Below, in pieces: positions 27,082-36,529 of a stretch of DNA of 64,000 nt. The stretch covers positions 62,001 to 126,000 of the forward strand of contig NZ_JBMNUS010000010.1 in assembly GCF_050946405.1 (NCBI RefSeq). The letters run 5' to 3'. The first letter of the stretch is position 1. Each line of letters starts with the position of its first letter. The position numbers and the translations under genes were made by a program. This DNA is from Pseudochelatococcus sp050946405. Lineage in GTDB: Bacteria > Pseudomonadota > Alphaproteobacteria > Rhizobiales > Beijerinckiaceae. The notes beneath the pieces were generated by a model. The model had not been told where the DNA came from. It did not search any database and saw nothing but the letters and a program-made list of their open reading frames with translations.

Positions 27082-28896
27082 TTACCGCTCCAGCGCTTCA
27101 AGCTCCGTGATAAACCCGTCGATGACGTTGAGGCCGTATTGCCAGAAGGCCGGATCGCTCGCGTCGAGGCCGAAGGGGGCGAGCAGTTCCCGGTAGTTCT
27201 TCGAGCCGCCCGCCGACAGCAGCGCGAAATATTTTTCCACGAAGCCGTCGCTCGCCTTCTCGTAGACGCCGTAAAGCGAGTTCACGAGGCAATCGCCGTA
27301 GGCGTACGCATAGACGTAGAACGGCGAATGAATGAAGTGGGGGATGTAGGACCAGAAAGTCTCGTAGCCCGGATTGAGCCGGATGGCCGGGCCAAGGCTC
27401 TCGCCCTGCACCGAAAGCCACAGATCGTTGATCTGCCCGCTGGTCAGTTCGCCCTCGCGCCGCGCCGTGTGCACCTTGCGCTCGAACTGGTAAAAGGCGA
27501 TCTGGCGCACGACCGTGTTGATCATGTCCTCGACCTTGCCGGCGAGCAGCACCTTGCGCTGCACGGGGTCGGAGGTGGCGGCGAGCAGCTTGCGGAAGGT
27601 CAGCATCTCGCCGAACACCGAGGCCGTTTCGGCCAGCGTCAGCGGCGTTGGCGCGAGCAGCGCGCCCTGCGGCGCGGCGAGCACCTGATGGACGCCGTGC
27701 CCCAGTTCGTGCGCCAGCGTCATCACGTCGCGCGGCTTGCCGAGATAGTTGAGCAGCACATAAGGGTGCGCGGACGGCACCGTCGGATGCGCGAAGGCGC
27801 CCGGCGCCTTGCCGGGGCGGGCGGGCGCGTCGATCCAGCGCTTGTCGAAGAAGTCGCGCGCGATGTCGGCCATGCGCGGCGAGAAACCGGCATAGGCGTC
27901 GAGCACCGTGGCGCGCGCCTCGTCCCAGCCGATGACGCGGTTGTCGGTTTCCGGCAGCGGGGCGTTGCGGTCCCAGTTCTCCAGCACGTCCTTGCCCAGC
28001 CAGCGCGCCTTGAGCCGGTAATAGCGGTGCGACAGGCGCGGGTAGGCGGCGCGCACGGCTTCCGTGAGCGCCGCGACGACCTCCGGCTCCACGCGATTGG
28101 AGAGATGGCGGGAATCGGCGATGTCCCGGAAACCGCGCCAGCGGTCGGAGATTTCCTTGTCCTTGGCCAGCGTGTTGGTGATCAGCGTGAACACGCGCGC
28201 GTTGTCGGCGAACACCTTCGCGAGCGCCTCGCTGGCGTCCCGCCGCAGATCGGCTTCGGGCTCCTGCAACTTGTTGAGCGTTTCCTCCAGCGTCAGCTTC
28301 TCGCCGCGCACCTCGAAGCGCAGGGCGGCGAGCGTCTCGTCGTAGAGGCGGTTCCAGGCGCCACGCCCGGTCACGGATTTTTCGACGAAGAGTTTTTCGA
28401 TCGCATCGTCAAGCTGATAGGGCTTGTCCCTGGCGAGATCGTCGAGCCACGGCTTCCAGCGCGCCAGCGGCTCCTGCGCGGCCGCCTGCGCCAGCAGCGC
28501 ATCGTCCAGCCGGTTGAGTTCGAGCGCGAAGAACAGCAGATCGGTCGCGACCGCGGTGAGCTTGTCCTGCGTGTCGCCGTAGAACTTGGCCCGCGCCGGG
28601 TCCGTGGTGTCGCCGGCGTAGACGAGGCCGGCGTAGGAGGCGAGACGGCCCGTCAGGTCGTCGATGGCTTCATATCGGCGCACCGCCTCGCCGAGATCGG
28701 CGCTGGCGCTCGCGCCGCGCAGCAGGCCGTCCAGCTTGCCCGCGTAGGTCTGCGAGAAGGCCGCCGCGAGGGCGCCGGCCCGCTCCAGATCGGCCGCGAA
28801 GACGGGAGAGTCGATCGCCGGATAGAGGTCCGACAGGTCCCATTCCGGCAGGTCGCCGAGGGAGGCGGGGGTCGATGAAACGGCGCTGGTGGGCAT
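27082..28896 (-). CDS. pepF: Oligoendopeptidase F (M3 family metallopeptidase)
   Basis: Cytoplasmic zinc endopeptidase of 604 residues that cleaves short peptides. The HExxH motif HELGH lies at residues 396-400, followed by the M3 family context GVHQVLAAPQGALL and a downstream ETASVFGEM segment with the third ligand Glu. There is no signal peptide. The ATG at 28896 is chosen; another in-frame ATG lies 11 codons upstream. It converges on the iron transporter genes with the palindrome between them. Confidence 0.93.
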   Translation of the reverse strand: MPTSAVSSTPASLGDLPEWDLSDLYPAIDSPVFAADLERAGALAAAFSQTYAGKLDGLLRGASASADLGEAVRRYEAIDDLTGRLASYAGLVYAGDTTDPARAKFYGDTQDKLTAVATDLLFFALELNRLDDALLAQAAAQEPLARWKPWLDDLARDKPYQLDDAIEKLFVEKSVTGRGAWNRLYDETLAALRFEVRGEKLTLEETLNKLQEPEADLRRDASEALAKVFADNARVFTLITNTLAKDKEISDRWRGFRDIADSRHLSNRVEPEVVAALTEAVRAAYPRLSHRYYRLKARWLGKDVLENWDRNAPLPETDNRVIGWDEARATVLDAYAGFSPRMADIARDFFDKRWIDAPARPGKAPGAFAHPTVPSAHPYVLLNYLGKPRDVMTLAHELGHGVHQVLAAPQGALLAPTPLTLAETASVFGEMLTFRKLLAATSDPVQRKVLLAGKVEDMINTVVRQIAFYQFERKVHTARREGELTSGQINDLWLSVQGESLGPAIRLNPGYETFWSYIPHFIHSPFYVYAYAYGDCLVNSLYGVYEKASDGFVEKYFALLSAGGSKNYRELLAPFGLDASDPAFWQYGLNVIDGFITELEALER

Positions 28897-29139
28897 GAGG
28901 CGCTGACTCCAGAATCGCGGCATTGGCATGACATGTGATCGGGACGGACGTTGAACTTAATGAATGCCTTCTTCCCGCGCAACGGACGGCTTGCGCCGCG
29001 TGGATGTAATATCAACGTTAACGGATGCTTAACCGTCGCCGTTGCAACCTGCGCCGGCGGGGAACCGGTATATGGTTTCCCCGGTTTCACGCCCGTTTTC
29101 CGGCGGGTATCGTATCGGGCAGTCAACTTTCCGGCGGCG

Positions 29140-30693
29140 ATGGCGACCATTCTTATTGTCGATTGCGATGCGGTCCAGCGCGGGCGGATGGCGCGGGTCG
29201 CCGAGGAACTGGGGCATCGGGCCGTCGTGGCCGAGTCGCTCGCGCGCGCGCGTTCCCTGCTCGCGGTCGCCGCGCCGCGCCAGCCGCATCCGCCTTCCGG
29301 GCCGGCGATCGATGTCGTCATTGCGGATGCGGCGATGCAGGGCGGGGAGGGCGCGGTGGCGGGCCTTGCCGCCCGGCACGGCGCGCCGCCGGTGATCGCG
29401 GCCGTGGCGCCGGGCGCGGCCGACGCGGTGGCGCGGCTGATGCGGGCGGGGGCGGCCGATTTTCTCGTCAAGCCCGTGAGCCCGGAGCGTCTCGCCGTGT
29501 CGATCGCCAACGCCTTGCGCATGCAGGCGCTGCGCTTGCAGGTCATGCGCATGGACGTCCTGCGCGCGCAGGCGCCGGTGCAGGGCGCCGGCGGCCGTCA
29601 TGCCTCGCTCGCCGGCTTCGTCGCCGACGATCCCGCGATGGAGAGGGCGCTGTCCGTCGCGGCGCGGGCGGCGCGCGCGCCCGGCCTGCCGGTGCTGATC
29701 GAGGGCGAGGCGGGCAGCGGCCGCGAGACGATCGCCCGGCTGATTCACGCCGGTGTCGCCGGCGCGGAGGAGCGCCGGGCGCGTCCGTTCACGGTCTTGC
29801 GCTGCGCCGTGGCGACGCCGGCCAGCCTGGAACAGGGATTGTTCGCGGCGCGCGTGCGCGAGGCCCAGGGCGGCACGCTTTATCTGGATGATGTGGATGC
29901 GCTGCCCGCGTCGTTGCAGGCGGAGGCGATGCGGCTCGTCAACGATGTCGAGGAGCGGCCGCGGCGCGGGTCGCGCGCGGAGGCGCGCGCCGACGTGCGG
30001 GTGATCGCCGCCGCGCGCGCGAGCCTGCTGGACGCCGTGCGCCGGAGCGCCTTCCGCGAGGATCTTTTCTACCGCTTCAGCGTACTGCCCATCACGCTGC
30101 CGCCGCTGCGCGCCCGGCACGGCGACATCGGCGCGCTGGCGCTGGTCTTTCTCGCCCGTTTCGCGGCGGCCGAAGGCAAGGCCGTGCACGACATCGCGCC
30201 GGACGCGCTGGCGCTGCTGCGCGGCTATGCGTGGCCGGGCAACGTGGCGGAGCTTGAGAATGCGATGTTCCGCGCCGTCGTCCTCGCCGAGGGCGAGCGG
30301 ATCACGGTCGCCGATCTGCCGCAGATCGCGGCCCGCATGACGGCCGGCCATGCGCCGCCGGTGCGGGCGGAGGTTTTCGCCGGCGCGGCGTTCGACGACG
30401 CCGGGATGCGGGCGATCGATCCCGACGCGGTGACGCTCGTCGACGGTGACGGCGACATGCGTTCGCTCGAATCGCTCGAAGCCGATATCATACGCTTCGC
30501 GGTCCGCCGTTATCGCGGACGCATGTCGGAGGTGTCGCGCCGTCTCGGTATCGGGCGCTCGACGCTTTATCGCAAACTCAAGAGCGTTGGTCTTGAGGGC
30601 GCGGTCGATGGCGGGACCGAGGAGGATTTCGTGATGTCCGGCCGGCAGCCGGGCGTCGATGCCGATCGAGAGGATTCGCAGATCGCGGTCTGA
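29140..30693 (+). CDS. NtrC-like response regulator lacking the sigma-54 contact loop
   Basis: 517 residues. An N-terminal receiver domain (1-125) keeps the phosphorylatable Asp63 and Lys111. A central AAA+ domain (about 155-385) and a C-terminal Fis-type helix-turn-helix (MSEVSRRLGIGRSTLYRKLK) follow. Odd features: Walker A reads GEAGSGRE (188-195), with Arg for the catalytic Lys; Walker B is GTLYLDD; and the segment that should carry ELFGHEKGAFTGA is deleted, the chain going from LEQGLFAARVREAQ straight to GGTLYLDD. The arginine finger region FREDLFYRFSVLPITLPPLRAR remains. It is unlikely to remodel sigma-54 and may act as a sigma-70 type regulator. No histidine kinase gene is adjacent; cell wall genes follow. 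Confidence 0.85.
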   Translation: MATILIVDCDAVQRGRMARVAEELGHRAVVAESLARARSLLAVAAPRQPHPPSGPAIDVVIADAAMQGGEGAVAGLAARHGAPPVIAAVAPGAADAVARLMRAGAADFLVKPVSPERLAVSIANALRMQALRLQVMRMDVLRAQAPVQGAGGRHASLAGFVADDPAMERALSVAARAARAPGLPVLIEGEAGSGRETIARLIHAGVAGAEERRARPFTVLRCAVATPASLEQGLFAARVREAQGGTLYLDDVDALPASLQAEAMRLVNDVEERPRRGSRAEARADVRVIAAARASLLDAVRRSAFREDLFYRFSVLPITLPPLRARHGDIGALALVFLARFAAAEGKAVHDIAPDALALLRGYAWPGNVAELENAMFRAVVLAEGERITVADLPQIAARMTAGHAPPVRAEVFAGAAFDDAGMRAIDPDAVTLVDGDGDMRSLESLEADIIRFAVRRYRGRMSEVSRRLGIGRSTLYRKLKSVGLEGAVDGGTEEDFVMSGRQPGVDADREDSQIAV

Positions 30694-30751
30694 ACGGGTT
30701 TCCTGCGCCGGAGACGGCCGGGGAGGCGCCTGACGCGGGGAGAAGTGGGCG

Positions 30752-32641
30752 ATGGACGGGCTTCATATCGGCGGATCGGCGCGGGACAGCGCGGGAGCGG
30801 GCTCCTCATGGCGCGCCGGCCTCGCGCGGACGGCCGCGACGGCGGGTTTCGCGATCGCATGCGCCCTCGCGGCGCCGTCCGCTCGCGCGCAATCGTTTGC
30901 CGAAGCGCCGCTTCCGGGTGAGGCGGCTCCCGCGCGGCCAGCAGCCGATCCCCTGATCACGGGGTCCATCGGCTCCGCCGGCGGCGATTCGGCCGGCGAC
31001 TTCCTGTTTCCCCCGGTCGCCCGTTTCCGCGCCGGTGCGGCGGGAGCGCCGGACGAACTCGGCCTGCCGCCGCCGGAAGCGCCGCTGCCCGTGACCGTTT
31101 CCGCGCCGGATCTGCCGACGATGATCGGCGTGCGCCTGCGGGAAGAGGGGAGTGCGCCGGGCATCGGGCTGCCGCGCGACGTGCGCGAGGCCATCGCCGG
31201 CATCTATGAGGCGCGGGGCTTCGCGCCCTTCTGGCTGCGGGACGGCGCATGGAACGCGGCGGCGCGCGGCGCGCGCGCCGTGCTGGCGGATGCCGGCTCT
31301 CACGGCCTGGCGCCGGAAAGCTACCGCGTGCCCGAAGCCGGCGGGGGAAGGCCCGGCGCGGGAAGGCCGGATGCGGAAAGGCTCGACGTGCTTGCCGAGG
31401 CGGAGATCGCGCTGTCGATGGCGATCGTCTCCTACGCGCGCGATGCGCGCGGCGCGCGCCTCAACCGCCGCCGCATCGGCACGCTCGTCATGCCCGCGCT
31501 CGACCTGCCGCCCGCCGACGCCGTGCTCTCCGCCGTGGCCGGCGGGGCGGCGGGAGCGGGCGCGATCCTCGAAGCCTACCAGCCGCGCGCGCCGCAATAT
31601 GCGGCGCTGCGCGACCGCTTTCTCGCGCTGAAGGGGCGGGACGGCCGCGCCGGCGCGCCGATGGCGCGCTTGCAGCACGGCCCCACGCTGAAGATCGGCA
31701 TGCGGGATGCGCGCGTGCCGCTCATCCGCGCGCGTCTCGGCCTCAGTCCCGTGGACGACGGCGAGAGCGCGAGCCTCTACGATCAGGCGCTGGCCGATGC
31801 CGTAGCCGCCTTCCAGAAGGAACGCGGGCTGCCGGGCGACGGTGCGTTCAATCGCCGCACCGTGGTGGCGCTGGCCGGCGGCGGCGACATGCCCGCGGTG
31901 AGCGGGGGCGATCCCGAACGGCTGCTGATGGCGCTGCGGATCAACATGGAGCGCTGGCGCTGGTTCCCGCACGATCTCGGCGACAGGCACGCCCTCGTGA
32001 ACGTTCCCGAGCAGAACGTGAAGATCGTGGAAGGCGGCAAGGTCGTCCATACGACCGCCGGCATCATCGGCAAGCCGGAGAGTCCGACGCCGGTATTCTC
32101 GGACACCATGCGCTACATCGTCGTCAACCCGTCGTGGTACGTTCCTCCCTCGATCGTGAAGAACGAAATCCTGCCGGCTCTCGCGCGCGATCCCGGCTAT
32201 GCCGCGCGGCGCGGCTACGAGATCATCCGCGAGGGGAAGACGGTGCGCGTGCGCCAGCCGCCGGGAGAGAGCAACGCCCTCGGCAGGGTCAAGTTCATGT
32301 TTCCGAACGACCTTGCGATCTACCTGCACGATACGCCCAACCGCAGCCTGTTCCGGCAGAGCAAGCGGGCTTTGAGCCACGGTTGCGTGCGTGTCGACAA
32401 TCCACTGTTACTTGCCGAAAAAGTGCTTGGGAATGGCTGGACGCAGGCGCGTCTCGAACGGCTGATGGGCGGCAAGGAGCGCAGCATCCGGCTGGAGGAA
32501 CCGCTGCCGATCCATCTCACCTATTTTACGCTGCGCGTCGAAGAGAACGGAAAAATCGTGACCTCGCCTGACGTCTACGGCTATGACGCGCGCTTGAAGA
32601 CGGCGCTCGAAGCCCTCGATCGCGCGGCGTCCGCGCGCTGA
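30752..32641 (+). CDS. L,D-transpeptidase of the YcbB type
   Basis: Periplasmic murein transpeptidase of 629 residues, expected to form 3-3 crosslinks or attach proteins to peptidoglycan. An N-terminal hydrophobic segment ends near SARAQ. The order is a YcbB-like scaffold region (about 150-300), a peptidoglycan-binding domain with YDQALADAVAAFQKERGLPGDG (about 335-380), then the YkuD domain. Its catalytic motif is HDTPNRSLF...SHGCVRVDNP with Cys545. GGGGAGAAG lies just upstream of the ATG. It follows the NtrC-like gene by 58 bases. Confidence 0.92.
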   Translation: MDGLHIGGSARDSAGAGSSWRAGLARTAATAGFAIACALAAPSARAQSFAEAPLPGEAAPARPAADPLITGSIGSAGGDSAGDFLFPPVARFRAGAAGAPDELGLPPPEAPLPVTVSAPDLPTMIGVRLREEGSAPGIGLPRDVREAIAGIYEARGFAPFWLRDGAWNAAARGARAVLADAGSHGLAPESYRVPEAGGGRPGAGRPDAERLDVLAEAEIALSMAIVSYARDARGARLNRRRIGTLVMPALDLPPADAVLSAVAGGAAGAGAILEAYQPRAPQYAALRDRFLALKGRDGRAGAPMARLQHGPTLKIGMRDARVPLIRARLGLSPVDDGESASLYDQALADAVAAFQKERGLPGDGAFNRRTVVALAGGGDMPAVSGGDPERLLMALRINMERWRWFPHDLGDRHALVNVPEQNVKIVEGGKVVHTTAGIIGKPESPTPVFSDTMRYIVVNPSWYVPPSIVKNEILPALARDPGYAARRGYEIIREGKTVRVRQPPGESNALGRVKFMFPNDLAIYLHDTPNRSLFRQSKRALSHGCVRVDNPLLLAEKVLGNGWTQARLERLMGGKERSIRLEEPLPIHLTYFTLRVEENGKIVTSPDVYGYDARLKTALEALDRAASAR

Positions 32642-32825
32642 GGGGCCATTCCGCATCGGCCGGCGCGATTTTGCCGTGTTTCTTGCGGGCCACAGGTTGA
32701 TGATTTTTTCGCGTACAGCTAACTTCTCGTTAAGGCATCTGGGCAAGAGTTGGACGGGCGGGGCTGTGCGGTTCCGCCGAGTCTGTCAAACGTAGCGATG
32801 GTCGCCGGGAAGTTCGGGGACGGTC

Positions 32826-34808
32826 GTGCAACGGGCGAGATTTTTTGTGCATTTCACGCGCGCATGGCTGACACCGCCACTTCCGATCCTGAAACCCGGC
32901 GCCGCTCGCGGGCGGGCGTTGCGACGGGCGTTCTGCGGCCTGCTCGGCGCGGCAAGCGTCACCGTGACGCTCGTCGCGGGCACGGAAGGGCTCCAGGATG
33001 CCGTCGCCAACGGCGATACGCGCACCCTGTCGTTCTATCATGCCCACACGCGCGAATCGCTTACCGTCACGTTCCGCCGCAACGGTCGCTACGACCGGGC
33101 GGAGCTTCAGAAACTCAACTGGTTCCTGCGCGACTGGCGCAACGACGAAACCACCTCGATGGACCCGAAGCTGTTCGATATCGTGTGGGCCGTGCAGCGC
33201 GAGGCTGGATCGCGGGGAGAGGTGAAGGTGCTGTCCGCCTATCGCTCGCCCAAGACCAACGCCATGCTTCGCCGCCGCTCCAGCGCGGTGGCGAAGAACA
33301 GCCAGCACATGCAGGGCAGGGCGCTCGATTTCGCGCTGCCGGATGCGAACATGGCGACGGTGCGCGCCATCGGCATGCGGTTGCAGCGGGGTGGCGTCGG
33401 CTATTATCCCAACGTGCCCTTCGTCCATCTCGATTCGGGCTCCGTTCGCTCTTGGCCGCGCATGCCGCGCAACCAGCTCGCCCGGCTGTTCCCCGACGGC
33501 AAGACGGTGCATCTGCCCGCCGACGGCCGGGCGCTCGACGGGTATGAAGACGCGAAGCGGATGATCATCGCGCGCGGCGATCTCGTGCCGGGCGTCACGG
33601 GGCCGGTGGCCTCGGCGGTCGCCTCCGCGCTGCCCGAGCGGCGTCGCAGCCTGTGGGCCGCGCTGTTCGGCGGTGCCGACGAGGAAGAGGATACGCAGAT
33701 GGCGGAGAGCACCTCGCGCCGTCAGGTGGTCGCCTCCGCATCGCGTGGTTCCCCCGGCGCCTACGATGACGAGGGCGGAGACACCCGTCGCTTCTTCGTC
33801 ACCAACCAGGCCCGCAGCCCGGCCGCGCAGGAAGCGCGGACACGGCCTGCGCCTGCTCCCGCGCCTACGCCGGTGCGCCAGCCCCCGCCGGCTCCCGTCC
33901 CGGTTGCGCCGCCGGTGCCCGTTCCCGCGCCTTCGCTGCCCACGACGCCGCTGGTCATCGCGCGCCAGCCCGTGCCGGTTGAGTCCGCCGTGCGGGAGGC
34001 GCCGGCCGTGGCCGCCTTCGACGGGCCGCTGCCGGTCGCGCGCCCCGACGCCCCGGCGCCGGAAGCGCCTGCGGCGCTGCCCGTTTCCGCGCCCGTCACC
34101 ACCTTCGCCATGCTGCCGCTGCCGCCGCGCCGTCCGGGAGAAGCGCCGGCCGTGGAGCCGCCCGCGCAGGCGGTTCTCGCCGCGGCGCTTCCCGTATCCT
34201 CCGTGCCGTTGCCGCCGGTGCGGCCCGGCGAGCTGGGGCCGGACCAGCCGGCGGCCGCCGGCGATTATCCGGCGAAAAGCGCCCTTGCCGCCATCGCCGC
34301 CGCGTCAGTGGGCGCGTCCATATCCGCGCCCGCACCGGCCGGCGTCGACACCACCATCCAGACCGCCGCCCTTGCCTATGCGCCGCCGACCGCGCCGGTC
34401 GCGCCGCCTCTTCCGCCCGCGCGCCCCGTCCTGGCCGCGCCGTCGCTTGCCGCGCCGCCGTCGAGTGCGTCTTCCTCCGGCCCATCTTCGTCGCCGGCCC
34501 GCGCCCGCATGACGCCGCCGCTGCCAGCCGGGGCGGCGACGGTCGCCAACGACGAGCGCAACGCGCTGCGGCAGCTTTTCGCCATGGCGGTGACTGACGC
34601 CGAACCCTCGCCGCGTGCCAGGGTGAGCACGGCGAAAGTCGTTGCCGCCGCACCCGCCGCGCGCATGCCCGCGCCCGTGCGGGCGGCCGCGCCGACTGTC
34701 GTGGTTCGTATGGGCTTCTCGAAGGATGGAGATGCGGCGGAACTGTCGACGAACAGCTTCACCGGCCCCGCCGTCAAGCCGCTTCCCGTCGCCCGCTTCG
34801 GCCAATAA
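32826..34808 (+). CDS. DUF882 / MepK-like murein endopeptidase with long Pro-Ala-rich tail
   Basis: 660 residues from a GTG start. After an N-terminal hydrophobic segment (about 35-52) comes a DUF882 (M15-type) domain of about 150 residues. The metal-site pattern SQHMQGRALDF (His161, Asp168) and FVHLDSG (His201) matches MepK, which cuts the 3-3 crosslinks made by L,D-transpeptidases. The remaining 400 residues are low-complexity Pro, Ala and Val, with a repeated LPPxRPGE-type motif (LPPRRPGE, LPPVRPGE, LPPARP). It follows the L,D-transpeptidase gene, so maker and cutter of the same crosslink are neighbours. The start codon is uncertain. Confidence 0.85.
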   Translation: MQRARFFVHFTRAWLTPPLPILKPGAARGRALRRAFCGLLGAASVTVTLVAGTEGLQDAVANGDTRTLSFYHAHTRESLTVTFRRNGRYDRAELQKLNWFLRDWRNDETTSMDPKLFDIVWAVQREAGSRGEVKVLSAYRSPKTNAMLRRRSSAVAKNSQHMQGRALDFALPDANMATVRAIGMRLQRGGVGYYPNVPFVHLDSGSVRSWPRMPRNQLARLFPDGKTVHLPADGRALDGYEDAKRMIIARGDLVPGVTGPVASAVASALPERRRSLWAALFGGADEEEDTQMAESTSRRQVVASASRGSPGAYDDEGGDTRRFFVTNQARSPAAQEARTRPAPAPAPTPVRQPPPAPVPVAPPVPVPAPSLPTTPLVIARQPVPVESAVREAPAVAAFDGPLPVARPDAPAPEAPAALPVSAPVTTFAMLPLPPRRPGEAPAVEPPAQAVLAAALPVSSVPLPPVRPGELGPDQPAAAGDYPAKSALAAIAAASVGASISAPAPAGVDTTIQTAALAYAPPTAPVAPPLPPARPVLAAPSLAAPPSSASSSGPSSSPARARMTPPLPAGAATVANDERNALRQLFAMAVTDAEPSPRARVSTAKVVAAAPAARMPAPVRAAAPTVVVRMGFSKDGDAAELSTNSFTGPAVKPLPVARFGQ

Positions 34809-34870
34809 GGCGGCTTCCCGGCGGGCGGACATCGCTTTTCGGGAAAAGATCGCACGCGAACAAGGGAATA

Positions 34871-34907
34871 CGGCGTTTCCGCGTTTCAGTGGAACGCGGA
34901 AACGCCG
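34871..34907. terminator. Convergent terminator between the MepK-like gene and gapR
   Basis: CGGCGTTTCCGCGTT (34871-34885) and AACGCGGAAACGCCG (34893-34907) pair perfectly around a 7-base loop. It lies between two convergent genes and has the same sequence style as other palindromes in the window. Confidence 0.75.
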
Positions 34908-34922
34908 CAGGTCGTTCCGGCG

Positions 34923-35180
34923 TCAGGCTTGCATTCCCAGTGCCTGTAGATAGAGGTCGAGGATGGCGTCTTCCTCGGCGCGTTCCTCTGCCGGCTTCTT
35001 GCGCAACTGCACGATCTTGCGAATCGCCTTGGCGTCGAAGCCACGGCCCTTCAGTTCCGCGTACACTTCCTTGATGTCGCCGGCGATAGCCGTTTTCTCT
35101 TCCTCAAGGCGTTCTATCCGTTCGATGAATTGCTTCAGTTCGTCGGCGGCGACGCCGCTGTCGGCTACGTCTGTGACCAT
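34923..35180 (-). CDS. gapR: GapR family (DUF2312) nucleoid-associated protein
   Basis: Small protein of 85 residues that matches the DUF2312/GapR family over its whole length, with the signature IERLEEEKTAIAGDIKEVYAELKGRGFDAKAIRKIVQLRKK. GapR binds overtwisted AT-rich DNA ahead of replication forks and RNA polymerase in Caulobacter and is conserved in alphaproteobacteria. Helical coiled-coil character is evident in the first half. Confidence 0.95.
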   Translation of the reverse strand: MVTDVADSGVAADELKQFIERIERLEEEKTAIAGDIKEVYAELKGRGFDAKAIRKIVQLRKKPAEERAEEDAILDLYLQALGMQA

Positions 35181-35427
35181 GTATCCTTGCTCGTGACTGT
35201 CGGGCCGAAGCCCTGAAATCCGTTGTGGGTGCAGACTAGAGGTTGATGGCGGGCTTCGCCAGCGCGGCTTCCGCGCCGCCCCCCGTTTCGTGCGAAATTA
35301 TGCACCGGAACATGCGGGACCCGCCCCGCGATATGGAAATCCGGCTGGCGGCGACGGTGCCGGTGAGGCAAAATCAGCACGCGCGGTCTGCGCCGCTTCC
35401 GCCGCCGAAAAGGAGAGCCTTGCCATC

Positions 35428-35898
35428 ATGCGTCGTCCGTCCGTTCCGCAACCTGTCCGCCGTCTTTCGCCCGCCGTCGCGCTCGTGCTGGCGGGGCTGG
35501 GGTTCGTCCTGCTCGGGACGGGCGAGGCGCAGGCCGACCTGCGGATCTGCAACATGACGACAAGCCGCGTCGGCGTGGCGCTGGGATATCGCGACGGCCG
35601 GGGCTGGCAGACGGAAGGATGGTGGAACCTCGGCGTGCGCGACTGCGAGACGCTCGTGACCGGCGCGCTCGCCGCGCGCTACTACTACATTCATGCCGTC
35701 GATTACGATCGCGGCGGCGAATGGTCCGGCAAGTCGCTGATGTGCACGCGCGAGACGGAGTTCGCCATTCGCGGCATCGAGGATTGCCTGGCGCGCGGCT
35801 ATGACAGGACCGGCTTTTTCGAGGTCGATACCGGCCAGCAGAAAAGCTGGACCATCCAGCTCACGGAGCAGAACCAGCAGGGCGCGGCGGGGCGGTGA
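35428..35898 (+). CDS. Exported DUF1036 family protein
   Basis: 156 residues with a signal peptide ending near GEAQA. The mature part, starting DLRICNMTTSRVGVALGYRDGRGWQTEGWWNL, is the DUF1036 pattern, with four cysteines that may pair and many Trp and Tyr. Function unknown. The ATG at 35428 is chosen for its signal peptide and upstream GGAG; the frame is open to 35290. It converges on the ArsR-type gene. Confidence 0.85.
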   Translation: MRRPSVPQPVRRLSPAVALVLAGLGFVLLGTGEAQADLRICNMTTSRVGVALGYRDGRGWQTEGWWNLGVRDCETLVTGALAARYYYIHAVDYDRGGEWSGKSLMCTRETEFAIRGIEDCLARGYDRTGFFEVDTGQQKSWTIQLTEQNQQGAAGR

Positions 35899-35910
35899 GG
35901 CGCCGCGCCG

Positions 35911-36261
35911 TCAATCGTGCGCGCAGAAAAGCTGGTGGACGGTCGCCATGAAGGTGCGCGCGCGCGGATCGGCAAGCCGGTAGAAGACCTCCCGGCCCTC
36001 CTTGCGGCCTTCGATCAGTCCGGCGGAGCGCAGTTCCGCCAGTTGCTGCGACAATCCCGGCTGACGGATGCCGAGCTGATCCTCAAGCTGGCGCACCGAC
36101 AGCTCGTTGTCCACCAACGCGCAGACGACGAGCAGGCGGTCGGGGTTCGACAGCTTCTTCAGGAATTGCGACGCCTCCCCCACGCTCGCACGCAACGCCG
36201 CGGTCGCGGGAGAAAGCCTGTCGGATAAATCGGATGCGTTGCCAGCCAAAGGCTTGTCCAA
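35911..36261 (-). CDS. ArsR family persulfide-sensing repressor, SqrR/BigR type
   Basis: Winged helix regulator of 116 residues from a TTG start directly following the stop of the upstream gene. The recognition helix region is IRQPGLSQQLAELRSAGLIEGRKEGREVFYRL. Cys47 (in LLVVCALVDNE) and Cys113 (in HQLFCAHD) are 66 residues apart, the same spacing as the redox pair of SqrR and BigR that forms a tetrasulfide bridge with reactive sulfur. The metal sites of classic ArsR are not seen. It probably represses its own operon. Confidence 0.85.
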   Translation of the reverse strand: MDKPLAGNASDLSDRLSPATAALRASVGEASQFLKKLSNPDRLLVVCALVDNELSVRQLEDQLGIRQPGLSQQLAELRSAGLIEGRKEGREVFYRLADPRARTFMATVHQLFCAHD

Positions 36262-36498
36262 TCAGTTGCGCCGCCCCTTCAGCGGGCAGCTCGAAAATCC
36301 GAACAAAGAATAGAGCGGGCAGAAGCTGAAAAGCCCCGTCGCCAGCGGCACCAGCCCCACCAGACCCCACCAGCGCATGTCGCCCTCCAGAACGAACACG
36401 AGCGACAGGACGACAAGGCCCGCGACGATGCGCAGGATGCGATCAATACCACCAACATTGCCGGTCATGAAACCCTCCATTGAATACCCGCCCGCCAA
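36262..36498 (-). CDS. DUF2892 small inner membrane protein
   Basis: 78 residues with two transmembrane segments (about 22-38 and 44-62). The pattern NVGGIDRILRIVAGLVVLSLVFV...PLATGLFSFCPLYSLFGFSSCPL matches DUF2892, the membrane domain also found at the end of YgaP rhodanese. Two Cys lie in the second half. It shares an operon with the persulfide sensor downstream. Shorter starts are possible at Met7 or Met11. Confidence 0.85.
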   Translation of the reverse strand: MAGGYSMEGFMTGNVGGIDRILRIVAGLVVLSLVFVLEGDMRWWGLVGLVPLATGLFSFCPLYSLFGFSSCPLKGRRN

Positions 36499-36529
36499 CC
36501 GCGCCGCAGGCGAACGCGGAATACGCGCG

